Shown here in pieces: positions 23,088 through 30,539 of a stretch of DNA of 59,173 bases (position 1 is its first letter; each line of letters starts with the position of its first letter). This DNA comes from a virus: IMG/VR virus record IMGVR_UViG_3300023184_000139, positions 1-59,173 of that record; one strand, 5' to 3'. The notes below the pieces were generated by a model. It had not been told where the DNA came from, did no database searches, and saw only the letters and a program-made list of their open reading frames with translations. Both the position numbers and the translations under genes were made by a program.

Positions 23088-24890
23088 ATGAATAGACAGA
23101 ATATTTTAAACTATTATGGATCTAAATTGGATTTGAAGTTAGATTCATCGGAGCTTTACGACTACCAATTAACCACAAATGAGGTTGATTACGATACGGA
23201 TGTGTTAGATTTATCTACCTCAATCACATATAGTGCTCTCACAATTGACTCAAGTTGTTTAACCACACCTTTAAATGATCAGAAACCATGGGTTGTTCCG
23301 GTTGATAGTCGTTACACGGGAGATACCTGTGATTTTACGGTTAGAAGAAGAACTGAAAAGGGTTGGACGTTGGACTTTGTATTTAATAGAGATGAAGTAG
23401 CTTGGTCTGGTGGTACGATTTTTTACTATATCGGAGTTGATGGTGATACTACTTATACAAATTATTTGGATAATAACTTATCATTTCAATTTACAAATGA
23501 TGGTAGAGTAAAATGGGTTTCATATCATTATTCAGGTTATTGTGATTTAACGGGTTATACTGAGACACATAGTCTTTTAAATGGTCAAACACCGGTTTTA
23601 TGTGTTACAGGAGATACAAGTGATTTTAATTTAACAATAGTTTTTAATAGATACAAAGAATTTAATGGTTGTGATTTGGATAATGTGGGCGGATTTAACA
23701 ATTTAATTAGGGGTCCACATGCGGTAGAATTTATTAAACCATTAACAGGTGTGACCGCAATGACGTCAACACAAATCACAACAGGATACACAATTACCAA
23801 TACAATAGAAGATTGGGTTACGGGTGGTACAATTACAACTGAGTATGTTGAAGAATTAAATAAAAAATGGGCGGAACAAAGAAATATGAGATTGGGTGAT
23901 TTAAAGTTTTATTTAAATGGTAATTTAATTTATACCGAAACTAATTGGGAAGAAATTATACCATCATATAGAGACGAACAAACTTTAATACAATCTTGGG
24001 GTGGCGGTTATAACTACACATATTTTGGTAATACATCAAAAACATGTGAGTTTAATATTAAATCAGCATTATATTATGAAGAACCGTTAGATTTTATTCA
24101 CGTTAAACATAACTTTAGAACATTAACTGGTTATACTTTTGAAATATGTAATGCACCTTGTGTAGATGATGTAAGAGCTTACGTTCCTCCAACTGCAACA
24201 CCAACTGTAACACCTTCACCTACACCTGTTCCTACATCTACACCAACTCCCACACCTACAGGTGCGCCGACAAGTACCCCAACACCCACAATTACAGGTA
24301 CACCAACGCCGACACCTACACCGTTTATAACACCAACACCATATCCATTTATAACACCTCTACCAAGTGGATTTACATTTGATGCTGACTATATAATCGT
24401 TTCATATGCATTTACAGATGGTGCAGATTTAGATACAAGAACAAGAATTAGTAGTCCTAATATAGGTCAAAGTAGTGCACAAACATACCTTGGTTGGTGT
24501 AGGTCTGAATTGTTTCCCGATAACGGAGGAACACCAATATTAACTTGGAGTGGTGATAATACGGGTCAAGGATTTGAATCTGTATTTGTCAATTTAATTG
24601 AATTTAAAAATCAATATCCATCTGAAACATCACTTACAATTGAAATGAGTGCAATGTGGTATGGTGACCTTGGGAATAACCCTGTTATTATGGATGTGAT
24701 GTTATATAAAGGTGGAACAATATCATTGGTTCAAGAGGTTTTCATGTTTGTAAATGAAGGTTATACTGGAATATATGGAGTTGCTTCCACAGGTACAACG
24801 GTTACGTTACAATCCCAACAATGTTTTGATCAACAATTAGTTTCAAGATTACAATATAATTTATCAACATATAACGGTCAATTCATCTAA
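23088..24890 (+). CDS. Fibre-type structural protein with Thr-Pro linker
   Basis: A 600-residue protein. Residues 1-365 are beta-rich and include pieces typical of concanavalin-like folds ([34 protein letters not shown]). A Thr-Pro linker of about 60 residues (about 367-428) leads to a C-terminal beta domain (residues 430-600) with [20 protein letters not shown]. The start at 23088 follows the late motif by 5 bases. It is the first of five fibre-module genes sharing Thr-Pro or Gly-Thr-Ser repeats, so it probably forms part of a host-recognition appendage. Confidence 0.7.
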   Translation: MNRQNILNYYGSKLDLKLDSSELYDYQLTTNEVDYDTDVLDLSTSITYSALTIDSSCLTTPLNDQKPWVVPVDSRYTGDTCDFTVRRRTEKGWTLDFVFNRDEVAWSGGTIFYYIGVDGDTTYTNYLDNNLSFQFTNDGRVKWVSYHYSGYCDLTGYTETHSLLNGQTPVLCVTGDTSDFNLTIVFNRYKEFNGCDLDNVGGFNNLIRGPHAVEFIKPLTGVTAMTSTQITTGYTITNTIEDWVTGGTITTEYVEELNKKWAEQRNMRLGDLKFYLNGNLIYTETNWEEIIPSYRDEQTLIQSWGGGYNYTYFGNTSKTCEFNIKSALYYEEPLDFIHVKHNFRTLTGYTFEICNAPCVDDVRAYVPPTATPTVTPSPTPVPTSTPTPTPTGAPTSTPTPTITGTPTPTPTPFITPTPYPFITPLPSGFTFDADYIIVSYAFTDGADLDTRTRISSPNIGQSSAQTYLGWCRSELFPDNGGTPILTWSGDNTGQGFESVFVNLIEFKNQYPSETSLTIEMSAMWYGDLGNNPVIMDVMLYKGGTISLVQEVFMFVNEGYTGIYGVASTGTTVTLQSQQCFDQQLVSRLQYNLSTYNGQFI

Positions 24891-24907
24891 AACAAAATAT
24901 TTAAGGT

Positions 24908-25123
24908 ATGTCTTGGCAGATAAACGGTAAGTTCATTTTAGTCCCAAAAAACCAAACACTCCCACCAACAGGGACACCTACACCGACGCCATCAATTACC
25001 CCAACCCCTACAATAACAAACACACCAAGTCCAACTCCAACAAATGCACCGTTATATGATGTGTTATTGATGGAAGATGGATTTAATTTATTACAAGAAA
25101 ATAATTCAAAAATCATATTATAA
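24908..25123 (+). CDS. Short Thr-Pro fibre-module protein
   Basis: A 71-residue protein: a 17-residue start (SWQINGKFILVPKNQTLPP), about 25 residues of Thr-Pro-rich linker, then YDVLLMEDGFNLLQENNSKIIL. Its stop overlaps the ATG of the next gene (TAATG). It may be a small connector or a remnant of a larger fibre gene with the same linker. Confidence 0.68.
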   Translation: MSWQINGKFILVPKNQTLPPTGTPTPTPSITPTPTITNTPSPTPTNAPLYDVLLMEDGFNLLQENNSKIIL

Positions 25124-27219
25124 TGGCGGATCAAAAAATATCACAATTAAATGAAGTTACATCACCAAATTCAAGTGATGTTTTACCGATAGTAAGCGGT
25201 GGTGAAACCAAAAAAATAACAGTTGCCAATTTGGCGGTTGCAGGTTCTTCAGGAACTAGCGGAACGTCAGGTGTAAATGGAACTAGTGGTTCCTCAGGTA
25301 CATCGGGTTCTAATGGTAGCTCAGGAACAAGTGGAACATCAGGATTAAACGGGTCTTCTGGCACATCGGGTTCTAATGGTAGTTCGGGTACATCGGGATT
25401 ACAAGGTCCCGCAGGAGAAACTTTAACGGTTCTTGGTGTGTATCCATCATACAGTGGTTTAACGGGATTAACACCAAATAATTTAGACACATACATTACT
25501 CAAGATACTAGTCATTTATGGATATATAATCCATCTTCACCTTCAGCAAATGGAGCTGGTTGGGTTGATATGGGACAAATTCAAGGACCGAAAGGTGAGA
25601 GTGGTACATCAGGTACAAGTGGTGTTGGAACAAACGGAACATCAGGTACAAGTGGTGTTGGAACAAACGGAACATCAGGTAGTAATGGTAGTTCAGGAAC
25701 TAGTGGTAATACAGGTTCTTCAGGAACAAGTGGGTCATCAGGTTCATCAGGAACTTCAGGTTCATCCGGAACTTCAGGAAGTAGTGGTACGAGTGGTTCT
25801 TCAGGAACATCGGGTTCTTCAGGTACTTCAGGAACTAGTGGTTCTTCAGGTTCTTCAGGAACATCGGGTTCATCAGGTACATCAGGAACAAGTGGTTCAT
25901 CAGGGACGAGTGGTAGTAATGGTTCTTCAGGAACTAGTGGTTCTTCAGGAACGACCGGCACATCAGGGACATCAGGTTCATCGGGTACAAGTCCATCAGG
26001 AGTGGCAACAACAACAGTAAATCCTGATTATATCCAAGTTGGTAGGATAACTACAGGCCAAAATGTATCTAATGCTGCAACACCACAAGATATTGTATTC
26101 AACACCAATATTGTAACTAACTCAGGTATTACATATAACACATCAACAGGTGTGTTTACATTAACTGCAGGCAAGACATATGAGTTTGAGTCACAAATAA
26201 CTTACACTAATATGGCGGCCAACAACAATTATATTTTGTTTACTTGGGTAGATGCAACTACTAATGGAGCACTGGACACCTCGGGTACTAGTGTGGGTAG
26301 TGTAATACCGACTACTTGGGGATCACAAGTATCGGCTCCAAATGCAAATTATGGTGGTATATCTAAACTAATATACACACCTATCACCAATCAAACGGTA
26401 AAGGTAAGAATTATTAGTGGAGTTGGTAGTGGAACTATTATGTTAGGTCAAGGAACATATGCAAAAATTACACAAATAAACCCAACGGTTACGGTTAATA
26501 ATGGAACATCAGGAACTAGTGGTACATCAGGTTCATCAGGTTCGTCAGGTTCATCAGGAACTTCAGGTTCTTCAGGTACATCAGTTTTAACAACAGTAAC
26601 AGGTACAACATCAACAGGTAATTTAAACGTTGGTGGCAATTCAACATTTAGTGGAAGTGTGGTTGTTAGTGCTCAGGGTGGTGTTGAGGGTGGTGAGATT
26701 GATTTAGCATATCCAATATCGGGTAACACTTTAACAGGTAGTTATGTTGCTTTAGATGTTTATGGTGATAAATTAAGAATATTTGAAAATGGTGGAAATA
26801 GTAGAGGTGTTAGTATTGATTTAAGTAAAGCACCTACAGGTGTTGGGGGTGATTTAATGTGGAAAACAAGTGGATTACTGAATACCGGTTCATTTGTTCA
26901 AATGGACAATCTTAAGGCTGGTCCAACACGAAATGGTGCCGGTGGTAGTTTAGTTGGTTTAAGTATTGGTGCAGTATCGACCTCATTTATTGCGGATGTA
27001 AGTGCAACTTATGCAAATAACACTATTGGTGGTACTACTATTACTAATACCACATATACAACAACCGCGTCTAATGCATTGAATGGATGGGGGTTTTCTC
27101 AAGGTAATCATTCAACTTATATATTAAACGATACCACAAATAGTAGGGTATATCGAATTACATTTATGGTAGGTGCTTCCTTTAACAATAACTTTACCTC
27201 AATAGAAAGATTATATTAA
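25123..27219 (+). CDS. Long fibre protein with Gly-Thr-Ser-Gly repeats
   Basis: A 698-residue protein. MADQKISQLNEVTSPNSSDV is a common N terminus of phage appendage proteins that attaches to the particle. Residues about 40-100 and 160-290 are GTSG/GSSG triplet repeats with occasional Asn, resembling collagen-like stalks but without Gly-x-Pro triplets. A small beta domain lies between them, another after residue 295 (TGVFTLTAGKTYEFESQITY), then a short repeat and a C-terminal head (about 505-698). It probably forms a trimeric extended fibre. Ser and Thr density makes it a possible O-glycosylation target. Confidence 0.78.
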   Translation: MADQKISQLNEVTSPNSSDVLPIVSGGETKKITVANLAVAGSSGTSGTSGVNGTSGSSGTSGSNGSSGTSGTSGLNGSSGTSGSNGSSGTSGLQGPAGETLTVLGVYPSYSGLTGLTPNNLDTYITQDTSHLWIYNPSSPSANGAGWVDMGQIQGPKGESGTSGTSGVGTNGTSGTSGVGTNGTSGSNGSSGTSGNTGSSGTSGSSGSSGTSGSSGTSGSSGTSGSSGTSGSSGTSGTSGSSGSSGTSGSSGTSGTSGSSGTSGSNGSSGTSGSSGTTGTSGTSGSSGTSPSGVATTTVNPDYIQVGRITTGQNVSNAATPQDIVFNTNIVTNSGITYNTSTGVFTLTAGKTYEFESQITYTNMAANNNYILFTWVDATTNGALDTSGTSVGSVIPTTWGSQVSAPNANYGGISKLIYTPITNQTVKVRIISGVGSGTIMLGQGTYAKITQINPTVTVNNGTSGTSGTSGSSGSSGSSGTSGSSGTSVLTTVTGTTSTGNLNVGGNSTFSGSVVVSAQGGVEGGEIDLAYPISGNTLTGSYVALDVYGDKLRIFENGGNSRGVSIDLSKAPTGVGGDLMWKTSGLLNTGSFVQMDNLKAGPTRNGAGGSLVGLSIGAVSTSFIADVSATYANNTIGGTTITNTTYTTTASNALNGWGFSQGNHSTYILNDTTNSRVYRITFMVGASFNNNFTSIERLY
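25243..26006 (+). repeat. GGTTCTTCAGGAACATCA-type coding repeats
   Basis: Dense near-identical units encode Gly-Ser-Ser-Gly-Thr-Ser, in two blocks (about 25243-25400 and 25597-26006). A third short block lies at 26500-26590. A 33-base unit is duplicated exactly around 25612-25680. High identity favours copy-number change by recombination. Confidence 0.85.
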
Positions 27220-27247
27220 AAAATTAAAATAGACAAAAAAATAAAAG

Positions 27248-27255
27248 TATTTATA
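27248..27255 (+). promoter_or_regulatory. Late-promoter-like motif, fibre gene
   Basis: TATTTATA, 7 bases before the ATG at 27263. Confidence 0.6.
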
Positions 27256-27262
27256 TAACATA

Positions 27263-28843
27263 ATGGCAACAACAAGACCCTTCGCATACAACACAGGTTC
27301 CACCATAGATGGAACAATACAAATAGGAAACATCGCAATAGGTGTAACCGAACAAGATTATTCACAAAATCCAGGTGGGGTTAAATGGTGGATGGGACCA
27401 GACGAAGAATTAGGTTATGTCATTGCACACGAGGTTCCGGCAGGAGACCAACCAACACCTGTTGAGGTGGATGCAAGTATATCGTTTTGGAGATCAACAA
27501 GTTTAACAGATCAATCTTTATTAGATTTATTAAATGTTTTACCAATAACAGATGGTTTACCTTTATTTACAAATATAAACGATGCACAAACTTGGTTGAT
27601 CACTAACGGTCATTTTACATCATACGATAATAATTTACCAACACCAACTCCAACACCGACATTAGGTATTCCTACTGCAACACCTACACCTACACCTACA
27701 TCTACATCTACACCAACACCAGTACCTACAGATACACCAACTCCTACACCAACTGTAACCAGTACACCAACACCTCAACCAACTGATACACCAACTCCTA
27801 CACCAACTGTAACCAGTACACCAACGGTAACACCTACGAGTACTCCAACACCTACACCTACACCAACGGCAACGGAGGTACCACCAACACCAACACCAAC
27901 TTCAGCTTCATGTAGTGGTATAAGATATAATTTAACAGATCAAAATGTATCACCCGTATCGGGAAATACTCTTTGGATGTATAATGGTTTACCAATCGGA
28001 GCATCTAACGAGGTTAACAAATTAGCAATTGGAAATCCATTCTTTATTAGTAGATATGATAGTGACGGAACTGATCAATTAACATATTTTGGTAATCTTA
28101 CGGGTAATACATTTACAATGGTAGTATGTCAAGATGGAAATAGTGCAATATATTCAGGTATAACCGGAACTATATCATATGATGGTTCATCCTTTTTCCA
28201 ATTTGACGCCACTAAACTTCATTTATCACAGAGTTCACCTGTAACAGCGTTTACATTTAATCAATCGGTATATTATGATTTCTCAGTTATAGGTGCTGCA
28301 ACTCCAACACCAACTCCAACAAGTGCTCCAACAAGCACCCCAACTCCAACACCGGCACCTACAGACACACCAACTCCTACACCAACGGCAACGGAGGTGC
28401 CACCAACAAGTACTCCGACACCGACACCAACAAGTGGAAGTTCAGGTCAAGGTTCTTGGTATTTTTATAGTGATGAGGGTAACATAAATGCAATGGCACC
28501 AACATCTAATGGTAATGCTATATTCACAACACAATCACCGATTGTTGAAACATTTAATCCAAACGCAATTGATGGGGTATCTTATCTCCATTTCAATACG
28601 AAGGATAGTTCAGGAACGGATTATACATCTCAATTTAGTCAGTATACAGGAGGAACCGGTACAATAACAATTTCACAAAATGGAGATACGGCAACATATA
28701 CAAGCACAACATCCGGCTCATTTATGATTCAAACTATTGGTGGGGGTTCATTCTTTATGATTGATACTTCTAAGTGTGATCAAACTAAAGAATCGAATAA
28801 TTCATATGTATTTGCCGATGCAATATCATTATCATTTAGTTAG
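27263..28843 (+). CDS. Fibre protein with two Thr-Pro linkers and duplicated domain
   Basis: A 526-residue protein. The N-terminal domain (1-125, with GGVKWWMGPDEELGYVIAHE) is followed by a Thr-Pro linker (about 126-214), a beta domain (about 217-345), a second linker (about 346-392) and a second beta domain (395-526). The two beta domains look like diverged copies: both have YDSDGTDQL or TKDSSGTDYT, then a T-G-N/G-T-x-T strand, QDGNSAIY or QNGDTATY, and a G-S-F-F-x-x-D strand. It is probably a modular receptor-binding or decorative fibre. Confidence 0.72.
   Translation: MATTRPFAYNTGSTIDGTIQIGNIAIGVTEQDYSQNPGGVKWWMGPDEELGYVIAHEVPAGDQPTPVEVDASISFWRSTSLTDQSLLDLLNVLPITDGLPLFTNINDAQTWLITNGHFTSYDNNLPTPTPTPTLGIPTATPTPTPTSTSTPTPVPTDTPTPTPTVTSTPTPQPTDTPTPTPTVTSTPTVTPTSTPTPTPTPTATEVPPTPTPTSASCSGIRYNLTDQNVSPVSGNTLWMYNGLPIGASNEVNKLAIGNPFFISRYDSDGTDQLTYFGNLTGNTFTMVVCQDGNSAIYSGITGTISYDGSSFFQFDATKLHLSQSSPVTAFTFNQSVYYDFSVIGAATPTPTPTSAPTSTPTPTPAPTDTPTPTPTATEVPPTSTPTPTPTSGSSGQGSWYFYSDEGNINAMAPTSNGNAIFTTQSPIVETFNPNAIDGVSYLHFNTKDSSGTDYTSQFSQYTGGTGTITISQNGDTATYTSTTSGSFMIQTIGGGSFFMIDTSKCDQTKESNNSYVFADAISLSFS
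27645..27905 (+). repeat. Thr-Pro coding repeats
   Basis: Repeats based on ACACCAACTCCTACACCAAC encode TPTPTP. A unit containing GATACACCAACTCCTACACC and GTAACCAGTACACCAAC occurs twice (about 27730 and 27786). The same phrase recurs in the 29212-30441 gene, showing exchange between fibre genes. Confidence 0.8.
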
Positions 28844-28851
28844 TATTTATA
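28844..28851 (+). promoter_or_regulatory. Late-promoter-like motif, 4 bases from start codon
   Basis: TATTTATA, then ACAT, then ATG at 28856. It overlaps the end of the preceding gene (stop at 28841-28843). Confidence 0.55.
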
Positions 28852-28855
28852 ACAT

Positions 28856-29212
28856 ATGGAATTTCACATAAGACAAGGGGCAACTGACCCAATATTAAAA
28901 ATGAGAATGATTGACGACGGTAAAAACGATAAGTCATCATTCAACGATATGTTAGCAAGTGGTTGTACAATTACGTTTGATATGTATAACGCAACCACCG
29001 AAGAGCCTTTAATATTAGGGTCCGAATGTCTTTTGACGAATAGAACAAAGAAATATAATTATACAACCGACGAATACTATATTACACATAGATTTACAAC
29101 CGAGCACACATCACAAGTGGGAAGATATGAGGGAAAGGTAACCATTACATTTGATAATGGAAATATTCTTATATTACCCGTTAAAGAAAAATTATTTATT
29201 AATATTAATTAA
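28856..29212 (+). CDS. BppU-like beta-sandwich structural protein
   Basis: A 118-residue protein with a pattern common at the start of baseplate upper or fibre-anchor proteins: FHIRQGATDPILKMRM, then ASGCTITFDMYNATTEEPLI, then RFTTEHTSQVGRYEGKVTIT and ILILPVKEKLFININ. It is a single small beta-sandwich without the usual C-terminal extension. Its TAATGG junction couples it to the next gene. It is probably an adaptor for the fibre encoded downstream. Confidence 0.68.
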   Translation: MEFHIRQGATDPILKMRMIDDGKNDKSSFNDMLASGCTITFDMYNATTEEPLILGSECLLTNRTKKYNYTTDEYYITHRFTTEHTSQVGRYEGKVTITFDNGNILILPVKEKLFININ

Positions 29213-30441
29213 TGGCACCAATAAATTCAAATTATATAAAGTCAGGTTCTACATTGCAAAATGCAATCACAAAGAACACAACATTTAGTGTAGGAGTTAG
29301 TGGTGGTGATGATTATGGTCCAACAAATTTGAAAGGTTTTTATAAAGGTATAATTCCACCAGCAGGTGGTTATACAATTTATATACACAAGGAAGTTCAA
29401 GGTCCGTCCATACATGTTGCACATAATGATGAACAGTGTATTTTCTTTCTTAAATCTTTTGGTGCAACGGGTACAACAATATCAGAAGTTTTAGCATGGT
29501 CAACAGGTAGAACTGATTTATGGGTACAAACAGAAGAAATTTTATTATCGGATTTATCAAATATTACACCTCAACCAACTGACACACCAACTCCAACACC
29601 AACAGTTACGAGTACACCAACTCCAACACCAACAGTTACGAGTACACCAACTCCAACACCAACAGTTACGAGTACACCAACTCCAACACCAACGATAACA
29701 AACACACCGATACCGGAAACTAGTACACCAACACCGACACCAACAGCCACAAGTACACCTACAATAATAAACCCCATATCATCTGGTTTAGAATTATATT
29801 ATGATCCTTCAAATTCCTTGTCATATCCAGGTAGCGGTACCACACTTTATGATTTATCACCAAGTGCGGTCAATGCTTCAATTTCAGGTAGTCCAACAGA
29901 TAGTGGTAATTGGTTTACATTTACTGGAACACAAAACATACAAACAGGAAATTTAGCGGGTTTATATTCAGGTTGGCAACATACTTTAGAAATATGGTTT
30001 AATGCAAGTGCCGCTGGAGCTGTATTCAGTGATACCGGTTCTGGTCCAACTAATACAGGTTATCATTCTACGGGATTAGAAGTTTATAGTATTGGCCCAG
30101 TTTATTTAACAAACGCTATGTTGTGGAGTAGTGCAGGCGTTACCCGAGTTGGCGGAGGAACTGTTTCACTCAACAATTGGTATCAACTTGTAAGAGTGTA
30201 TAATGGTTCTAATCTTGCATATGCATATTTGAATAAGGTTAAATCATCAGATACTTCAATTAGTTGGATTACACCATCACCAGGTTGGTATTTAAATTTC
30301 GGAGCGTCAGAAACTACAAAATTTTCAAATGGAAGTGCATTTCAAGGAAAATTAGGTGTAATTCGTCTTTATAATAGAGTTTTATCACAATCGGAAATTA
30401 CTCAAAATTTTGACGCTGAGAAATCGAAATACGGTCTGTAA
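29212..30441 (+). CDS. Fibre protein with C-terminal LamG-like lectin domain
   Basis: A 409-residue protein. The N-terminal domain (1-118) is followed by a Thr-Pro linker (about 120-186). Residues about 190-405 form a LamG/concanavalin-like domain: LELYYDPSNSLSYPGSGTTL, then FTFTGTQNIQTG, HTLEIWFNAS, NNWYQLVRVYNG, and GKLGVIRLYNRVLSQSEITQ at the end. This is a glycan-binding fold common in phage receptor-binding proteins. It is last in the fibre module and the best candidate here for the host-contact tip. Confidence 0.78.
   Translation: MAPINSNYIKSGSTLQNAITKNTTFSVGVSGGDDYGPTNLKGFYKGIIPPAGGYTIYIHKEVQGPSIHVAHNDEQCIFFLKSFGATGTTISEVLAWSTGRTDLWVQTEEILLSDLSNITPQPTDTPTPTPTVTSTPTPTPTVTSTPTPTPTVTSTPTPTPTITNTPIPETSTPTPTPTATSTPTIINPISSGLELYYDPSNSLSYPGSGTTLYDLSPSAVNASISGSPTDSGNWFTFTGTQNIQTGNLAGLYSGWQHTLEIWFNASAAGAVFSDTGSGPTNTGYHSTGLEVYSIGPVYLTNAMLWSSAGVTRVGGGTVSLNNWYQLVRVYNGSNLAYAYLNKVKSSDTSISWITPSPGWYLNFGASETTKFSNGSAFQGKLGVIRLYNRVLSQSEITQNFDAEKSKYGL
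29582..29691 (+). repeat. 30-base tandem repeat (about 3.7 copies)
   Basis: The unit, ACACCAACTCCAACACCAAC followed by AGTTACGAGT, repeats exactly at 29582, 29612 and 29642, with a 20-base partial copy at 29672. It encodes TPTPTPTVTS. Exact identity between copies points to recent expansion. Confidence 0.92.
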
Positions 30442-30492
30442 TTTTTTATTATCACTTTTTTTTGTTATAATTATTAATGTAAACAAGGCAAA

Positions 30493-30509
30493 CTGTGGTT
30501 TTCCACAAG
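30493..30509 (+). promoter_or_regulatory. Hairpin in the DNA polymerase leader
   Basis: TGTGG (30494-30498) and CCACA (30503-30507) form a perfect 5-bp stem with a TTTT loop, 32 bases before the polymerase ATG. In T4 and RB69, gp43 represses its own translation by binding a leader hairpin. The position here is similar, though the loop differs. No late motif lies upstream. Confidence 0.35.
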
Positions 30510-30539
30510 CTAATACGTCACATTAAAAAAAATTAAAAC

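Noticed and set aside
25581-25961. Minus-strand Pro/Glu/Val-rich frame and a plus-strand +1 frame (25550-26020)
   Set aside because: Both are other-frame readings of the GTSG repeat DNA with low-complexity products and no independent start context.
25123-27219. True collagen repeat
   Set aside because: The triplet pattern is Gly-Thr-Ser/Gly-Ser-Ser, without the Pro needed at x or y positions for a collagen helix.
29582-29691. CRISPR-like regular repeats
   Set aside because: The repeats are directly adjacent with no spacers and encode an in-frame Thr-Pro linker.
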